Origin: a bacterium
GTDB lineage: Bacteria > Electryoneota > RPQS01
DNA: 64,000 nt
Assembly: GCA_013360195.1 (NCBI GenBank)
Contig: JABWCQ010000001.1
Span: 148,168-212,167 of the forward strand
Reading direction: 5' to 3'
A program made the position numbers and the translations under genes. Below the pieces are notes generated by a model. It had not been told where the DNA came from. It ran no database searches and saw nothing but the letters and a program-made list of their open reading frames with translations. This document shows, one piece after another, positions 8,560 through 16,975 of the stretch (position 1 is the first letter of the stretch; the number at the start of each line of letters is the position of its first letter).

Positions 8560-10362
8560 ATGCCAAACCGTTCTACATTCCTATTCTTGACCGCAATGAT
8601 CGTTGCGGCTGCACCCACCGCGCGTGCTGTTTCACCGGCGCCGGCCGATGTGCCGCGCGACAGTGTCTCTGTGAGATGGGAAGAAGGAGCAGAGCTGAGC
8701 CGATTGATTGGCGCCGTACGAGCGAACCGGAGCTTCTCTTCGACGGAGCGGGTTTTATTCACGGCGGATTGGATTACGGGGCTGTCGAGAGGTTTGTCGA
8801 GTGAAGGACGGCTGAGGCACGATGTGCGCTGGAACACGTCTGTCGAGAAAAACCTATCGAGACTGTTCAGTCTTTGGAGTGGCGCCAGCGGTCAACATTA
8901 CGTGGACAGACCGCGGAACAATTCGCAAAGTTTCGCACAGGAAAATCGTTCACATCTTGCGCGGGCCGGACTAGGGCCGTCGGTACGATGGAACCGATTC
9001 TTGAATTCTGAGCATGGTGCCGGATTGATTGCCGATTCCAGAGATGACGTGACCGAGAGCGGATTTGGTACTTGGAGCCGGGGAGAATTCTCGTACAGGG
9101 GAAGTCCGAATTCACTTCACGACGCTGACGCACACTTTGAGTATGAGGCGCCGGGCGGGCGAGTAGGCAGCGATGCAGGTCTGTCCTATAATCTGAGACA
9201 GGATTATGGAGCTTCGGCCAATGAGGCCATGCTGCAGATTGGTTGGACTCGACGGGAAATCATGTCTTCGACCGGATTACCGCCGCAACTGCGGCAGGAA
9301 CGCATCATCCGGATTCAGGATGAACTTGCTTACGAAGTGGGGGCTGGAGCAGTTCTGCGCGGCACCGGAGATTTGCGCTACCTGGACACACGGCTTGATG
9401 ACAGACGTGATGCAAGCTCCAGACTTGAAGAGCTGGAGTCCGGTTTTAACGGAGAGCTTGCGCTTGCTCAAGGACGAAGCCGCGGATCATTTTCGGCAGG
9501 ATTTAGGAGTGCCACGCAGACTGTCAGAGGTGAGATTTTGAGCGGCCAGAAGACGGAGTTGGCGCTGCGGGGCCAGACAAAAGTGCGCGGAAGCTCGCTG
9601 CGAGCACGGGCGGCTTTCAGCAAATACACACTTGATACCCGTTCCGAAGACAATTTCGATGACCGAGACGAGCTTGCCTGGAGATTCGAAATCGGAACGA
9701 CGTCGCGAGTCAATTCGCACTTGACGGCGGAGGTTCAGGCGCTTGCCGATCTGAATCACCTCGTTTACATTTTTGGCCGCAATAGCGCGAACAACCGCTG
9801 GACCAGGCTCATCTTGCTGACATCCCGGCTTGTGCATGTTCCCGGTGGAAGGATTGTGCACGTCCCCGAGTTCAGGATAAGTGCAAGTTACCAGGCTTAT
9901 GACTTCGAGCTAAATCCGCGACAGGTGCGGTCCACCGTATTCAGAAGGGTTATGCTTGGAGACAGTCTGTCCGTGCAGCTAAACGATCGTTGGAATGTAG
10001 CATTTCGCGCGGATGTTTCCCGCGAGGAGTTGGGCAGGCTTTTCTGGGACGACTTTGAGCAGGAACGAAGCGATCAAACGGACATGTTCGGATCGGCTTT
10101 CCAGATTACAAGGCGGCTAAGCGACTCATCCACGGGAGGCGTCGGTGCTGCCTATGGCCGCAGGCTCAGTGACCGATTTGAGGAGGAAGGCAATCCCCGT
10201 CGTGTGCTGGATATTGAATCGTGGGGGCCGTTGGCGCGACTGGAGTGGGAAAAGGACTCTTGGTTTATCAATTTAAGCGGACAATTAGTCATGCAGCACG
10301 AGTTGAATCGCGATGATCGCAATTTTGTTTCAGGTTCATTAACAGCCGGGCGGGCATGGTGA
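8560..10362 (+). CDS. Predicted secreted outer-membrane beta-barrel protein, unknown function
   Basis: I do not recognise a family. The 600-residue product begins with a signal peptide of about 23 residues (MPNRSTFLFLTAMIVAA, cleavage likely after ARA). The rest is rich in alternating polar/hydrophobic segments with many Arg, Asp and Ser, long runs of predicted beta-strands, no cysteine pairs and an aromatic last residue (GRAW). These traits suit an outer-membrane barrel. The ATG at 8560 directly follows the clp terminator and has no ribosome site. A second ATG at 8596 still leaves part of a hydrophobic leader, so the start is uncertain. Its 3' end overlaps rsmE by seven bases, so the two are probably translated together. 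Confidence 0.65.
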   Translation: MPNRSTFLFLTAMIVAAAPTARAVSPAPADVPRDSVSVRWEEGAELSRLIGAVRANRSFSSTERVLFTADWITGLSRGLSSEGRLRHDVRWNTSVEKNLSRLFSLWSGASGQHYVDRPRNNSQSFAQENRSHLARAGLGPSVRWNRFLNSEHGAGLIADSRDDVTESGFGTWSRGEFSYRGSPNSLHDADAHFEYEAPGGRVGSDAGLSYNLRQDYGASANEAMLQIGWTRREIMSSTGLPPQLRQERIIRIQDELAYEVGAGAVLRGTGDLRYLDTRLDDRRDASSRLEELESGFNGELALAQGRSRGSFSAGFRSATQTVRGEILSGQKTELALRGQTKVRGSSLRARAAFSKYTLDTRSEDNFDDRDELAWRFEIGTTSRVNSHLTAEVQALADLNHLVYIFGRNSANNRWTRLILLTSRLVHVPGGRIVHVPEFRISASYQAYDFELNPRQVRSTVFRRVMLGDSLSVQLNDRWNVAFRADVSREELGRLFWDDFEQERSDQTDMFGSAFQITRRLSDSSTGGVGAAYGRRLSDRFEEEGNPRRVLDIESWGPLARLEWEKDSWFINLSGQLVMQHELNRDDRNFVSGSLTAGRAW

Positions 10363-11075
10363 CTCAGCAACACGGCGAATTTGTGTTCCTCGAAGGTGCG
10401 GAGATCGACAATAATCGAGTCATTTTACCGGAAGAGGAACGACATCACCTGATTCGTGTCCGCAGAGTACGCCCGGGAGACACAATTTTCGCCACGGACG
10501 GAACGGGGTGTGTCTATAAGTGCATACTCAAGTCAGAGTCAGAACTTGAAGTACAAGAGACTCTGGTTGAATTCGGCGAGACCACTGTGAATTATCAGCT
10601 CATTTGCGGCTGCTTGCAAGGTGACACGGCAAAAGATGTCGTATCGGCGGCGGTTCAGCTTGGCGTTCGCCGGCTAACTTGGGTCAGAATGATGAGAAGT
10701 CAGGAATTCTATACCGACAACAAACTGTCAAAACTGCGGCGCGTGGCAGTTCAAGCGACGAAGCAGGCTGGACGGGCGAGGTTGATTGAGCAGGAGAGAG
10801 TCGGTGCTTTGGAAGAGGCTCTTCAAGTTTGTGCCAATTGCGATATCTGGGTTGCTCATCCCGGGGAGGCGATGGGCGAAGCTCGTTCGGCAATTCACCC
10901 GGCGAGAATCCAAATGCTGATTGTCGGACCGGAAGGCGGATTTGACACACGGGAGCTTGAATTGATGCGCTCATGCGGTGCAACGTTTATCCAACTTGGG
11001 TCGAGACGATTGAGAAGTGAAACTGCGGTGACAGCAGGAATTGTGTATCTGCAATCTACATTTCGAGATTTGTAA
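10356..11075 (+). CDS. rsmE: 16S rRNA m3U1498 methyltransferase RsmE
   Basis: RsmE methylates N3 of U1498 in the decoding region of the small ribosomal subunit, using S-adenosylmethionine. The 239-residue protein has the N-terminal PUA-like domain with the EERHHLIRVRRVRPGD segment. The C-terminal SPOUT trefoil knot has the diagnostic IVGPEGGF and LGSRRLRSETA motifs, which form the cofactor site. The start overlaps the barrel gene by seven bases; a GTG at 10359 is an alternative. A strong terminator follows 25 bases after the stop. Confidence 0.95.
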   Translation: MVTQQHGEFVFLEGAEIDNNRVILPEEERHHLIRVRRVRPGDTIFATDGTGCVYKCILKSESELEVQETLVEFGETTVNYQLICGCLQGDTAKDVVSAAVQLGVRRLTWVRMMRSQEFYTDNKLSKLRRVAVQATKQAGRARLIEQERVGALEEALQVCANCDIWVAHPGEAMGEARSAIHPARIQMLIVGPEGGFDTRELELMRSCGATFIQLGSRRLRSETAVTAGIVYLQSTFRDL

Positions 11076-11100
11076 GAGACCAACCGCACAACAAAGTATA

Positions 11101-11130
11101 AAGGCCGGACAATGTGTCCGGCCTTCTTGT
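11101..11130. terminator. Bidirectional intrinsic terminator between rsmE and the HD-GYP unit
   Basis: An 11-bp perfect stem (11101-11111 with 11115-11125) closes on a 3-base ATG loop. It has T-rich bases on the plus side and lies between two convergent genes. Confidence 0.88.
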
Positions 11131-11131
11131 A

Positions 11132-11398
11132 TTACTTCATGCTGACAATCTTGTCAGCGATTCGCTTTAGAATTTCCGTTGATTCGTAATAACCCTCGCG
11201 AATACGGTCACGGATCTGCCGCAAGACCGCACCGTCCTTGCGGCGATTCACCGGTGTGAAGGTACGCGGTAAACTGTCATCGTTCCCCCTCTCCCGGATT
11301 GTCACGTGTGATTGTCTTTTCGTCATGCGTGGTGCGCCCTCCATATTCAGTATCGGCGATGCCACCACGAACTTGATGAATGCAAACGAACCGGTCAC
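11132..11398 (-). CDS. Small protein with a FlgM-like C-terminal segment, partner gene of the HD-GYP protein
   Basis: The reading frame codes for up to 88 residues. A GTG at 11398 overlaps the stop of the HD-GYP gene (GTGA), but ATG 11326, with GGAGGG upstream, would give a 64-residue soluble protein and may be the real start. The C-terminal 30 residues (VLRQIRDRIREGYYES then EILKRIADKIV) resemble the helical end of anti-sigma-28 factor FlgM, which reads roughly 'I..G.Y..D...IA..I'. That likeness is weak and is my inference. No flagellar gene is in the window. The gene ends next to the shared terminator. Confidence 0.5.
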   Translation of the reverse strand: MTGSFAFIKFVVASPILNMEGAPRMTKRQSHVTIRERGNDDSLPRTFTPVNRRKDGAVLRQIRDRIREGYYESTEILKRIADKIVSMK

Positions 11399-12393
11399 TT
11401 GTCTTTGTGCGGACCGAGAACGCGAATCAATTCTTTGAGCAGACCCATGTCGATCTCTTCGTACATCTTGTCGCGCATGTAACTTAATGCTTCTACTCCT
11501 CGCAGGGCAGACTTGTACACGCGATGAGATGTTAGAGCGTCATAGATATCGACCAGCGTACAAACACGGGTCTCTACAGATATTTTCTCTGGAGGAAGCC
11601 TCCTCGGATAACCGCGGCCATTCAATTTCTCGTGATGTGAGAGTATGATATCCATTGCCACTTCCGGAACTTCCGGGTGAGGCCGCATCAAGTCCACTCC
11701 GTGTTCAGGGTGCCGTTCGACTTCTTTCATCTCAATGGGAGTGAGCACGCCGCCTTTTCGAAGAATCTGCGTGGGAACCCGGCATTTCCCGACGTCGTGC
11801 AGCAGATAGCCCATGGCAGCATCCTTCACACGCGTCTCATGGCCGTAAAGTTCGAGCAGAAGCGCAGTACCTATGGTCGCAACATGAACGGCGTGAGTAT
11901 AAAGAGAGTAGTCGAGCGTGAAGGTTGCAGCCATTGTCCTGAGCATTGCCGGATCGCTTGCGATGGCGTCAACCGTATGTTCGACGACCGTACGATTCGT
12001 TTTGATCAAAACTGGAGATTCGGGACGTGTGAAGGTGGCTTGTACCAGCGCCGCGGTTGTTTGATAGATTAGAGCTGATTTCTGTTCGGTCGTGGCACTC
12101 TCGGCCTGGAGGATATCTCCGACGGTGCGGTCAACGAACGTGAAGTAGTTGCCGGCATCTTCATCCGCCACGTAGAGGAATTTCACGCCACGTTCGATAA
12201 GTTCCTTTCGTTTGCTCTCAGTCAGATCGAGGTCGGCGGACTTGAACAATACATAGCGTTGTCCACCGCGAGTGGGAACTCCGAGAAAAAGGTCAAAGTG
12301 CGCGCCTTTGTCCGCGTGCAGCGTGGCAAGAGGAGCGGGGTGGTAGATTTTGGAGTCCACCTGCGGTTCATACATGTAGGATCGGTTTGCCAT
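11395..12393 (-). CDS. HD-GYP domain protein, putative cyclic-di-GMP phosphodiesterase
   Basis: The 332-residue protein has a C-terminal HD-GYP domain that would hydrolyse cyclic di-GMP. The metal-binding HD pair is His199-Asp200 in LLHDVGKCRVP, followed by HPEHG, then HHEKLNGRGYP, which contains the GYP signature. The N-terminal 150 residues are not a recognisable receiver domain and include LFKSADLDLTESKRKELIERG, so the input signal is unknown. There are no membrane helices. The ATG at 12393 follows a GAGG ribosome site at a spacing of four. The downstream small gene is translationally coupled. Confidence 0.88.
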   Translation of the reverse strand: MANRSYMYEPQVDSKIYHPAPLATLHADKGAHFDLFLGVPTRGGQRYVLFKSADLDLTESKRKELIERGVKFLYVADEDAGNYFTFVDRTVGDILQAESATTEQKSALIYQTTAALVQATFTRPESPVLIKTNRTVVEHTVDAIASDPAMLRTMAATFTLDYSLYTHAVHVATIGTALLLELYGHETRVKDAAMGYLLHDVGKCRVPTQILRKGGVLTPIEMKEVERHPEHGVDLMRPHPEVPEVAMDIILSHHEKLNGRGYPRRLPPEKISVETRVCTLVDIYDALTSHRVYKSALRGVEALSYMRDKMYEEIDMGLLKELIRVLGPHKDK

Positions 12394-12440
12394 GCATCCT
12401 CATATGGGTGACCCTGTTTTCAGCGCAAAGGATGTGCCCC

Positions 12441-12479
12441 AAAAGTTAAAGCCCGAAGCGTCAATCCGCATCGGGCTTT
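12441..12479 (-). terminator. Terminator downstream of tRNA-Lys (minus strand)
   Basis: A 9-bp stem (AAAGCCCGA at 12448-12456 with TCGGGCTTT at 12471-12479) with a GC-paired inner loop. Read on the minus strand it is followed by a T-rich run, so it ends the purA/tRNA-Lys transcript just upstream of the HD-GYP gene. Confidence 0.7.
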
Positions 12480-12483
12480 CTTG

Positions 12484-12556
12484 TGAGAGCGCCGGGATTC
12501 GAACCCGGGACCATCGCCTTAAAAGGGCGGTGCTCTACCTGCTGAGCTACGCTCTC
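12484..12556 (-). tRNA. tRNA-Lys (anticodon UUU)
   Basis: Reads 5'-GAGAGCG on the minus strand and closes with CGCTCTC plus discriminator A, giving a 73-base tRNA. The D arm is GCTC/GAGC, the anticodon loop is CTTTTAA with anticodon TTT, and the T arm is CCGGG/CCCGG around TTCGAAT. The base pair at the top of the anticodon stem is a C-A mismatch. CCA is not encoded. It lies 48 bases after purA on the same strand. Confidence 0.96.
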
Positions 12557-12604
12557 ATGTCCCGGACTCTCGCAGTATGCAAGGCTGAATCCGGTCCTGT
12601 TTGT

Positions 12605-13882
12605 CTATTGCAACATTATCGTTTGTTCCCGCGAGGCACCGACCGATGCGATGGACACGGGCACGCCGGTGAATCGCTCGATATACCGCAAATACTCTTG
12701 TGCTTCGCGAGGGAAGTCTGACCAGCTGGTCACTTTGTCTAGGCTTTCCTTCCAGCCCGGCAGCTCCTCGTAGATGGGCTCCACGGACATCAATATCCTG
12801 CTGTCCGACGGGAAATTCTTGTAGGTTCTCTGGCCATCCGTATAGGCCACGCAAAACTTGATCTTTTCCATGCCGGTCAAGATGTCAAGCTTGGTCACCG
12901 CCCAGGAGTCAATACTGTTTACGCGGGCTGCGAAACGGGCGGCGACCCCATCGTACCAGCCGCAACGTCTCGGCCGGCCCGTCGTTGCACCATACTCATC
13001 CCCTTTTTCGCGCAGCCGACTCTGCTCTTCACCGTCAGTGATTTCGGTCGGAAACGGCCCTTCACCAACTCGCGTCGTGTACGCTTTGATTATGCCGATT
13101 ACGTTGTCAATCCGTCTGGGTCCGAGTCCAAGTCCGGTGCAGGCGCCGCCAACGGTAGGATTAGATGAGGTCACGAAGGGGTAAGTGCCCATATCCACAT
13201 CCAGAAGTGTTCCCTGTGCTCCTTCCAGAATCACGTTCTTACCTGCACGAATCGCCTCGTCAAGGAGAACGGACACGTCCTTCACATAGGGGTCAATCTT
13301 CTGGTCAAATGCGACATACTCTTCGACGATGGCCTCCACATCCATCTCGGCAGCGGAATAGACCTTGGACAGAAGCCGGTTTTTCTCTTCGACGTTGGCG
13401 CGAATCTTCTGTCTAAGATAATCACGATCGAGCAAATCCACAATACGTATTCCAACGCGAGATACCTTATCAACATAGGCCGGACCAATCCCACGGCCTG
13501 TCGTGCCGATTCTCACCCGCTCGCCCTGTGATTCATGGAGGCTATCGAGCAACTTATGATAGGGCATAATCAGGTGCGCTTGATGGCTTACAAAGAGCCG
13601 ACCATCAAGATTTATTCCGGCGGCCTCCAGTTGCGCGATCTCATCCAGCAGCGCACCGGGGTCCACTACCACGCCGCCCCCTATGACGCAAATCGTGTTC
13701 GGTCTAAGAATTCCGGCCGGGAGCAAGTGCAGGACGAACTTGCGGCCGCCCTCAATAATCGTGTGGCCGGCATTTGCACCGCCCTGATAACGGCAGACAA
13801 CGTCGGCCCGCTCGCTAAGGTAGTCAACGATCTTGCCCTTGCCTTCATCGCCCCATTGGGCGCCCAGTACTGCTGTGACCAC
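12605..13882 (-). CDS. purA: Adenylosuccinate synthetase
   Basis: PurA joins IMP and aspartate with GTP to make adenylosuccinate, the first committed step to AMP. The N-terminus carries the P-loop-like GAQWGDEGKGK and the QGGANAGHT segment. GTTGRGIGPAY, with the active-site Arg, and the GDEYGATTGRPRRCGW region follow. The length of 425 residues is normal. The start is a GTG with AAGG about ten bases upstream, only some 18 bases past the T-run of the secF terminator. A purA promoter must therefore lie inside secF, or the gene depends on read-through. Confidence 0.96.
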   Translation of the reverse strand: MVTAVLGAQWGDEGKGKIVDYLSERADVVCRYQGGANAGHTIIEGGRKFVLHLLPAGILRPNTICVIGGGVVVDPGALLDEIAQLEAAGINLDGRLFVSHQAHLIMPYHKLLDSLHESQGERVRIGTTGRGIGPAYVDKVSRVGIRIVDLLDRDYLRQKIRANVEEKNRLLSKVYSAAEMDVEAIVEEYVAFDQKIDPYVKDVSVLLDEAIRAGKNVILEGAQGTLLDVDMGTYPFVTSSNPTVGGACTGLGLGPRRIDNVIGIIKAYTTRVGEGPFPTEITDGEEQSRLREKGDEYGATTGRPRRCGWYDGVAARFAARVNSIDSWAVTKLDILTGMEKIKFCVAYTDGQRTYKNFPSDSRILMSVEPIYEELPGWKESLDKVTSWSDFPREAQEYLRYIERFTGVPVSIASVGASREQTIMLQ

Positions 13883-13898
13883 GGTTTGATACCTTTTT

Positions 13899-13926
13899 CA
13901 AAAAAAATGCCCCGCTCTCGCGGGGC
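13899..13926 (-). terminator. Terminator after secF (minus strand)
   Basis: A 7-bp stem (GCCCCGC at 13909-13915 with GCGGGGC at 13920-13926, loop TCTC) is followed on the minus strand by eight T's. It lies between secF and the very close purA start. Confidence 0.85.
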
Positions 13927-13945
13927 GCGAGGCACTGAAATCAGA

Positions 13946-14854
13946 TTACTTTTTCTTGCCTTTTAGAATTGCTTTTTCAGCCCATTCAACAACGACCGGT
14001 GCCGAAACAAACACGGTTGCATAGGCCGAGCAGATGACACCGACCATCATGACAAAGCTGAAGCCGCGCAGCACTTCGCCACCGAAGACGTATAGCACCA
14101 AAGTTGTCAAGAACACCGTCACGGACGTGATCACCGACCGAGACAGAGTTTCATTGATTGAAATATCCATGATGTCGGCCAGACTAGTGTCCTTGAGCTT
14201 CTTCATGTTCTCGCGGATTCGGTCAAACACGACAATGGTGTCATTAATGGAATAGCCAATCAACGTCAGAAAGGCCGCAAGAACGGACAGTGAGAGTTCG
14301 TAGTTCATGAACACAACAAAGGCAAGGGTCACGCCGACGTTATGCACTAGCGCAATAATACCCCCAATCGCGAATTCGAACCGGAATCTCCATGAAATGT
14401 AGGCGAGCAGCAGCACCAGCGCAACAACTGCCGAAATATAGGCGGAATTTCTCAATTCCCGGCCAACGCGCGGACCGACGAGGGCGATATTCCGGATTTC
14501 AATTGGATTCCCCGGAAAAGCGTTGGTCAGAGTTTCCTGAATCTGAGCCTGAGTGTTCGTGCTGTTCTCCACGACCTTCATGCGAATCAGAATATCCGTC
14601 TGAGACCCAAGACCTCCAATAGTCTTTACCTCTCCGACCTCGAGGCTGCCCAGTGCGGAGCGGACTTGTCCGTCGGTCACTGCTTGGGCGAAGCGTACGG
14701 TCAAGTCCATTCCGCCTCGGAAGTCAACCGACCAATTCGGTCCGCGGACAATCATGACGATTATTCCGACCAGGGTGATTATCGCGGAAATCGTCAGCGT
14801 GCGCCAGCGATGCTGGACAAACTTGTAATTTGCGTTTGCGAAGAACTGTGGCAT
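13946..14854 (-). CDS. secF: Protein translocase subunit SecF
   Basis: SecF pairs with SecD in the inner membrane and uses the proton gradient to pull exported proteins out of the SecYEG channel. The 302-residue protein has a first helix near residues 18-35, then the periplasmic domain beginning with PNWSVDFRGGMDLTVRF. Five helices follow, with the conserved TLIGYSINDTIVVFDRIREN segment of transmembrane helix 4, including the Asp thought to carry protons. Its start overlaps the secD stop by one base (TGATG), so the pair is coupled. A terminator follows. Confidence 0.96.
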   Translation of the reverse strand: MPQFFANANYKFVQHRWRTLTISAIITLVGIIVMIVRGPNWSVDFRGGMDLTVRFAQAVTDGQVRSALGSLEVGEVKTIGGLGSQTDILIRMKVVENSTNTQAQIQETLTNAFPGNPIEIRNIALVGPRVGRELRNSAYISAVVALVLLLAYISWRFRFEFAIGGIIALVHNVGVTLAFVVFMNYELSLSVLAAFLTLIGYSINDTIVVFDRIRENMKKLKDTSLADIMDISINETLSRSVITSVTVFLTTLVLYVFGGEVLRGFSFVMMVGVICSAYATVFVSAPVVVEWAEKAILKGKKK

Positions 14855-16899
14855 CAGACGCTCAGGGTCTTAAGTTGACGACCCGAAGTGTACAAGTCGT
14901 ACACAAGGCGGGTCAGGAAAACGGAGGTGAACATGTTAATCAAGATACCGACCGTCAATGTCAGAGCGAATCCCTTGATTGCACCGGTTCCGTAAATCAG
15001 CAATACGACGCCGGCGATGGCCGTAGTCGTGTTTGAGTCAATAATCGTCAGCAACGCGCGGCTGAAGCCCGTGTCAATGGCTGCGCGGACGGACTTACCT
15101 GCGCGAAGTTCTTCCCGAATACGCTCGAAGATGAGCACATTTGCGTCCACGGCCATACCGATAGTCAGAATGATACCGGCGATACCGGGCATTGTCAAAG
15201 TGAACTGGAACATAGCCAGTGCGCCCATCAGCAGGAAGAGGTTGAAAATCATGGCCAAGTCCGCGATGAGTCCCGAACCCTTGTAATACCAAATCATGAA
15301 GAGAATCACCGCGACAAAAGACACAATCAAGCAGAGCTTGCCGGCATCCACTGAATCCTGACCGAGAGACGGGCCGACTGTGCGTTCCTCCGCAACAGTG
15401 ACAGAGGCGGGCAAGGCACCGGCGCGCAACACGATTGCGATGTCTCTCGCTTCTTCGACGTCATCGAGTCCTGTGATAACCGCTGAACCGCCGGAAATCT
15501 TTTCCCGCAGATTCGGAGCCATATATACCTTGTCATCCAGCACGATACCTAAGCGGTTGCCGACATTCGCACCGGTCACACGGGAGAACACGCGGCCGCC
15601 GTCGCGGGTGAATTCGATTTGTACAATCGGCTTGCCGGACTGCTCAGGGTCGTAGCCCGAACCAATGGAAGAACGCGCGTCTGCCAGTTTCTCACCGGTC
15701 ATTTCCGCACGCGACTTTACAACGTAAAGTCTCCAGTATTCCTTCTGATCGGTGCCAATTTTTTCGGGACGTGCCGACCAGAGAAATTCAAGATCTCCCG
15801 GAATGAACCGCTTGTACTCATGCGAACTTAAATAGCGCATGACTTTGCCACGGTTCTCGGACGGGACAAGTATATCGCCGGTGCCGCCTACAAGGAGGGA
15901 CAGAAGCGGATTCGTTGCGCTTGCAGAGGTATCGCCAAGAGTGGTGTCATTTTCAGCGAACAGGTCCTCGGCGGACTGCACCGTATCCGACTTGGTCGTA
16001 TCAGAAGCAAGGGTGTCAGCTTTCAGGGAATCGGCAGTCAGCGTGTCCGTTGTAGCAACAGTGGTGGTATCGCCTCGCATGCGCTTTGCGATCGCCTCAT
16101 CCAAAGCCAGAAGAACCTGCTGCGCACGCTCGGTTTCAGCCAGGAGTTTGAATTCAAGCAAAGCGGTTCGGCCAACAAGTTCCCGAGCGCGAAGCGGATC
16201 CTTAACACCCGGAAGTTCCAAAGCAATCCGGCGAGACCCAAGCTTGCTGATCGAAGGCTCCGAGACCCCAAACTGGTCAACACGGTTTCGCAGAATTTCC
16301 AATGAACGGTCCACAGCGTCGTCAGACGTTTCGCGCAACGATGAGATTATCTCATCATCGGTTTGCCCGGCGTCGCCCCAATAGCGGTTCAGGGAGACGT
16401 TCATGCGCTTCGCCGCTTGCGCCAACGCACTGAAAACATCTGCGTCAGCCGATTTCGCTGCGGGCGTAATCTCGCGGATGAGAGCCTCGTATTGGTCGTC
16501 CTTGCCTTTGGCGCTATTCTGGAGCAATTCGAGCAGGTCAACTTCGAGTACAAGGTACATGCCGCCCTGCAGGTCCAATCCGCGCTTGATGGCAAGCGAA
16601 CGATTCGCCTGAAGCGACTTGGCAAAGTCACCTCGCATGTAGTTAATCTGCTCGATGGCAGCGCTCTTGTCCATTTCAGACAACTCAGATGCCTGAATCT
16701 CGCCGATCAAGTCCACGTCATCCCGATAGATGTCCGAGGCTAATCTTGCGAGCGGTATACCTGAAGTCGCGGATAGCTGGGTCAGCAATTCCGACTCCTT
16801 TTGAGAGAGCTGCTCGTAACGCAAGGTCGGATACAATAAGTACCCGCCTAACACCAGAAGCACGACAACGACAATGATTCTAAACCGATGTTGTTTCAT
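14854..16899 (-). CDS. secD: Protein translocase subunit SecD, with an inserted Thr/Asp/Ser-rich repeat
   Basis: At 681 residues it is longer than the typical 520-620. The N-terminal helix is at residues 8-25, and the conserved periplasmic start is KRGLDLQGGMYLVLEVD. The base domain contains LRNRVDQFGVSEP, and the six-helix membrane core carries IGMAVDANVLIFERIREE with its conserved Asp. Between residues 277 and 329, inside the periplasmic part, lies a low-complexity insertion made of T, D, S and A with five tandem pentapeptides. The insert is not part of the known SecD fold and may be a flexible linker. The gene is driven by a near-consensus promoter and is coupled to secF. Confidence 0.96.
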   Translation of the reverse strand: MKQHRFRIIVVVVLLVLGGYLLYPTLRYEQLSQKESELLTQLSATSGIPLARLASDIYRDDVDLIGEIQASELSEMDKSAAIEQINYMRGDFAKSLQANRSLAIKRGLDLQGGMYLVLEVDLLELLQNSAKGKDDQYEALIREITPAAKSADADVFSALAQAAKRMNVSLNRYWGDAGQTDDEIISSLRETSDDAVDRSLEILRNRVDQFGVSEPSISKLGSRRIALELPGVKDPLRARELVGRTALLEFKLLAETERAQQVLLALDEAIAKRMRGDTTTVATTDTLTADSLKADTLASDTTKSDTVQSAEDLFAENDTTLGDTSASATNPLLSLLVGGTGDILVPSENRGKVMRYLSSHEYKRFIPGDLEFLWSARPEKIGTDQKEYWRLYVVKSRAEMTGEKLADARSSIGSGYDPEQSGKPIVQIEFTRDGGRVFSRVTGANVGNRLGIVLDDKVYMAPNLREKISGGSAVITGLDDVEEARDIAIVLRAGALPASVTVAEERTVGPSLGQDSVDAGKLCLIVSFVAVILFMIWYYKGSGLIADLAMIFNLFLLMGALAMFQFTLTMPGIAGIILTIGMAVDANVLIFERIREELRAGKSVRAAIDTGFSRALLTIIDSNTTTAIAGVVLLIYGTGAIKGFALTLTVGILINMFTSVFLTRLVYDLYTSGRQLKTLSV
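15973..16047 (-). repeat. Five tandem 15-bp repeats in secD coding for D-[TS]-x-x-[AS] pentapeptides
   Basis: Residues 285-309 of SecD read DTLTA, DSLKA, DTLAS, DTTKS, DTVQS in direct succession. The codons differ between copies, so the repeat is clearer at protein than at DNA level, which suggests an old expansion. Confidence 0.8.
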
Positions 16900-16946
16900 A
16901 ACTTATCAGTGGGCAAACCAGAAGGGTGAAGTTTGCAAAGACCTTC

Positions 16947-16975
16947 AATATACAACGTTCTGACCTATTTGTCAA
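16947..16975 (-). promoter_or_regulatory. Near-consensus sigma-70 promoter of secDF
   Basis: On the minus strand TTGACA (16970-16975), a 17-base spacer and TATATT (16947-16952). The -35 box lies inside the last codons of the rluD-like gene. Transcription would start about 40 bases upstream of the secD ATG. Confidence 0.8.

Noticed and set aside
12441-12479. Riboswitch-like element upstream of the HD-GYP gene
   Set aside because: A simple perfect stem beside a T-rich run on the minus strand fits a terminator after tRNA-Lys; no further conserved folds.
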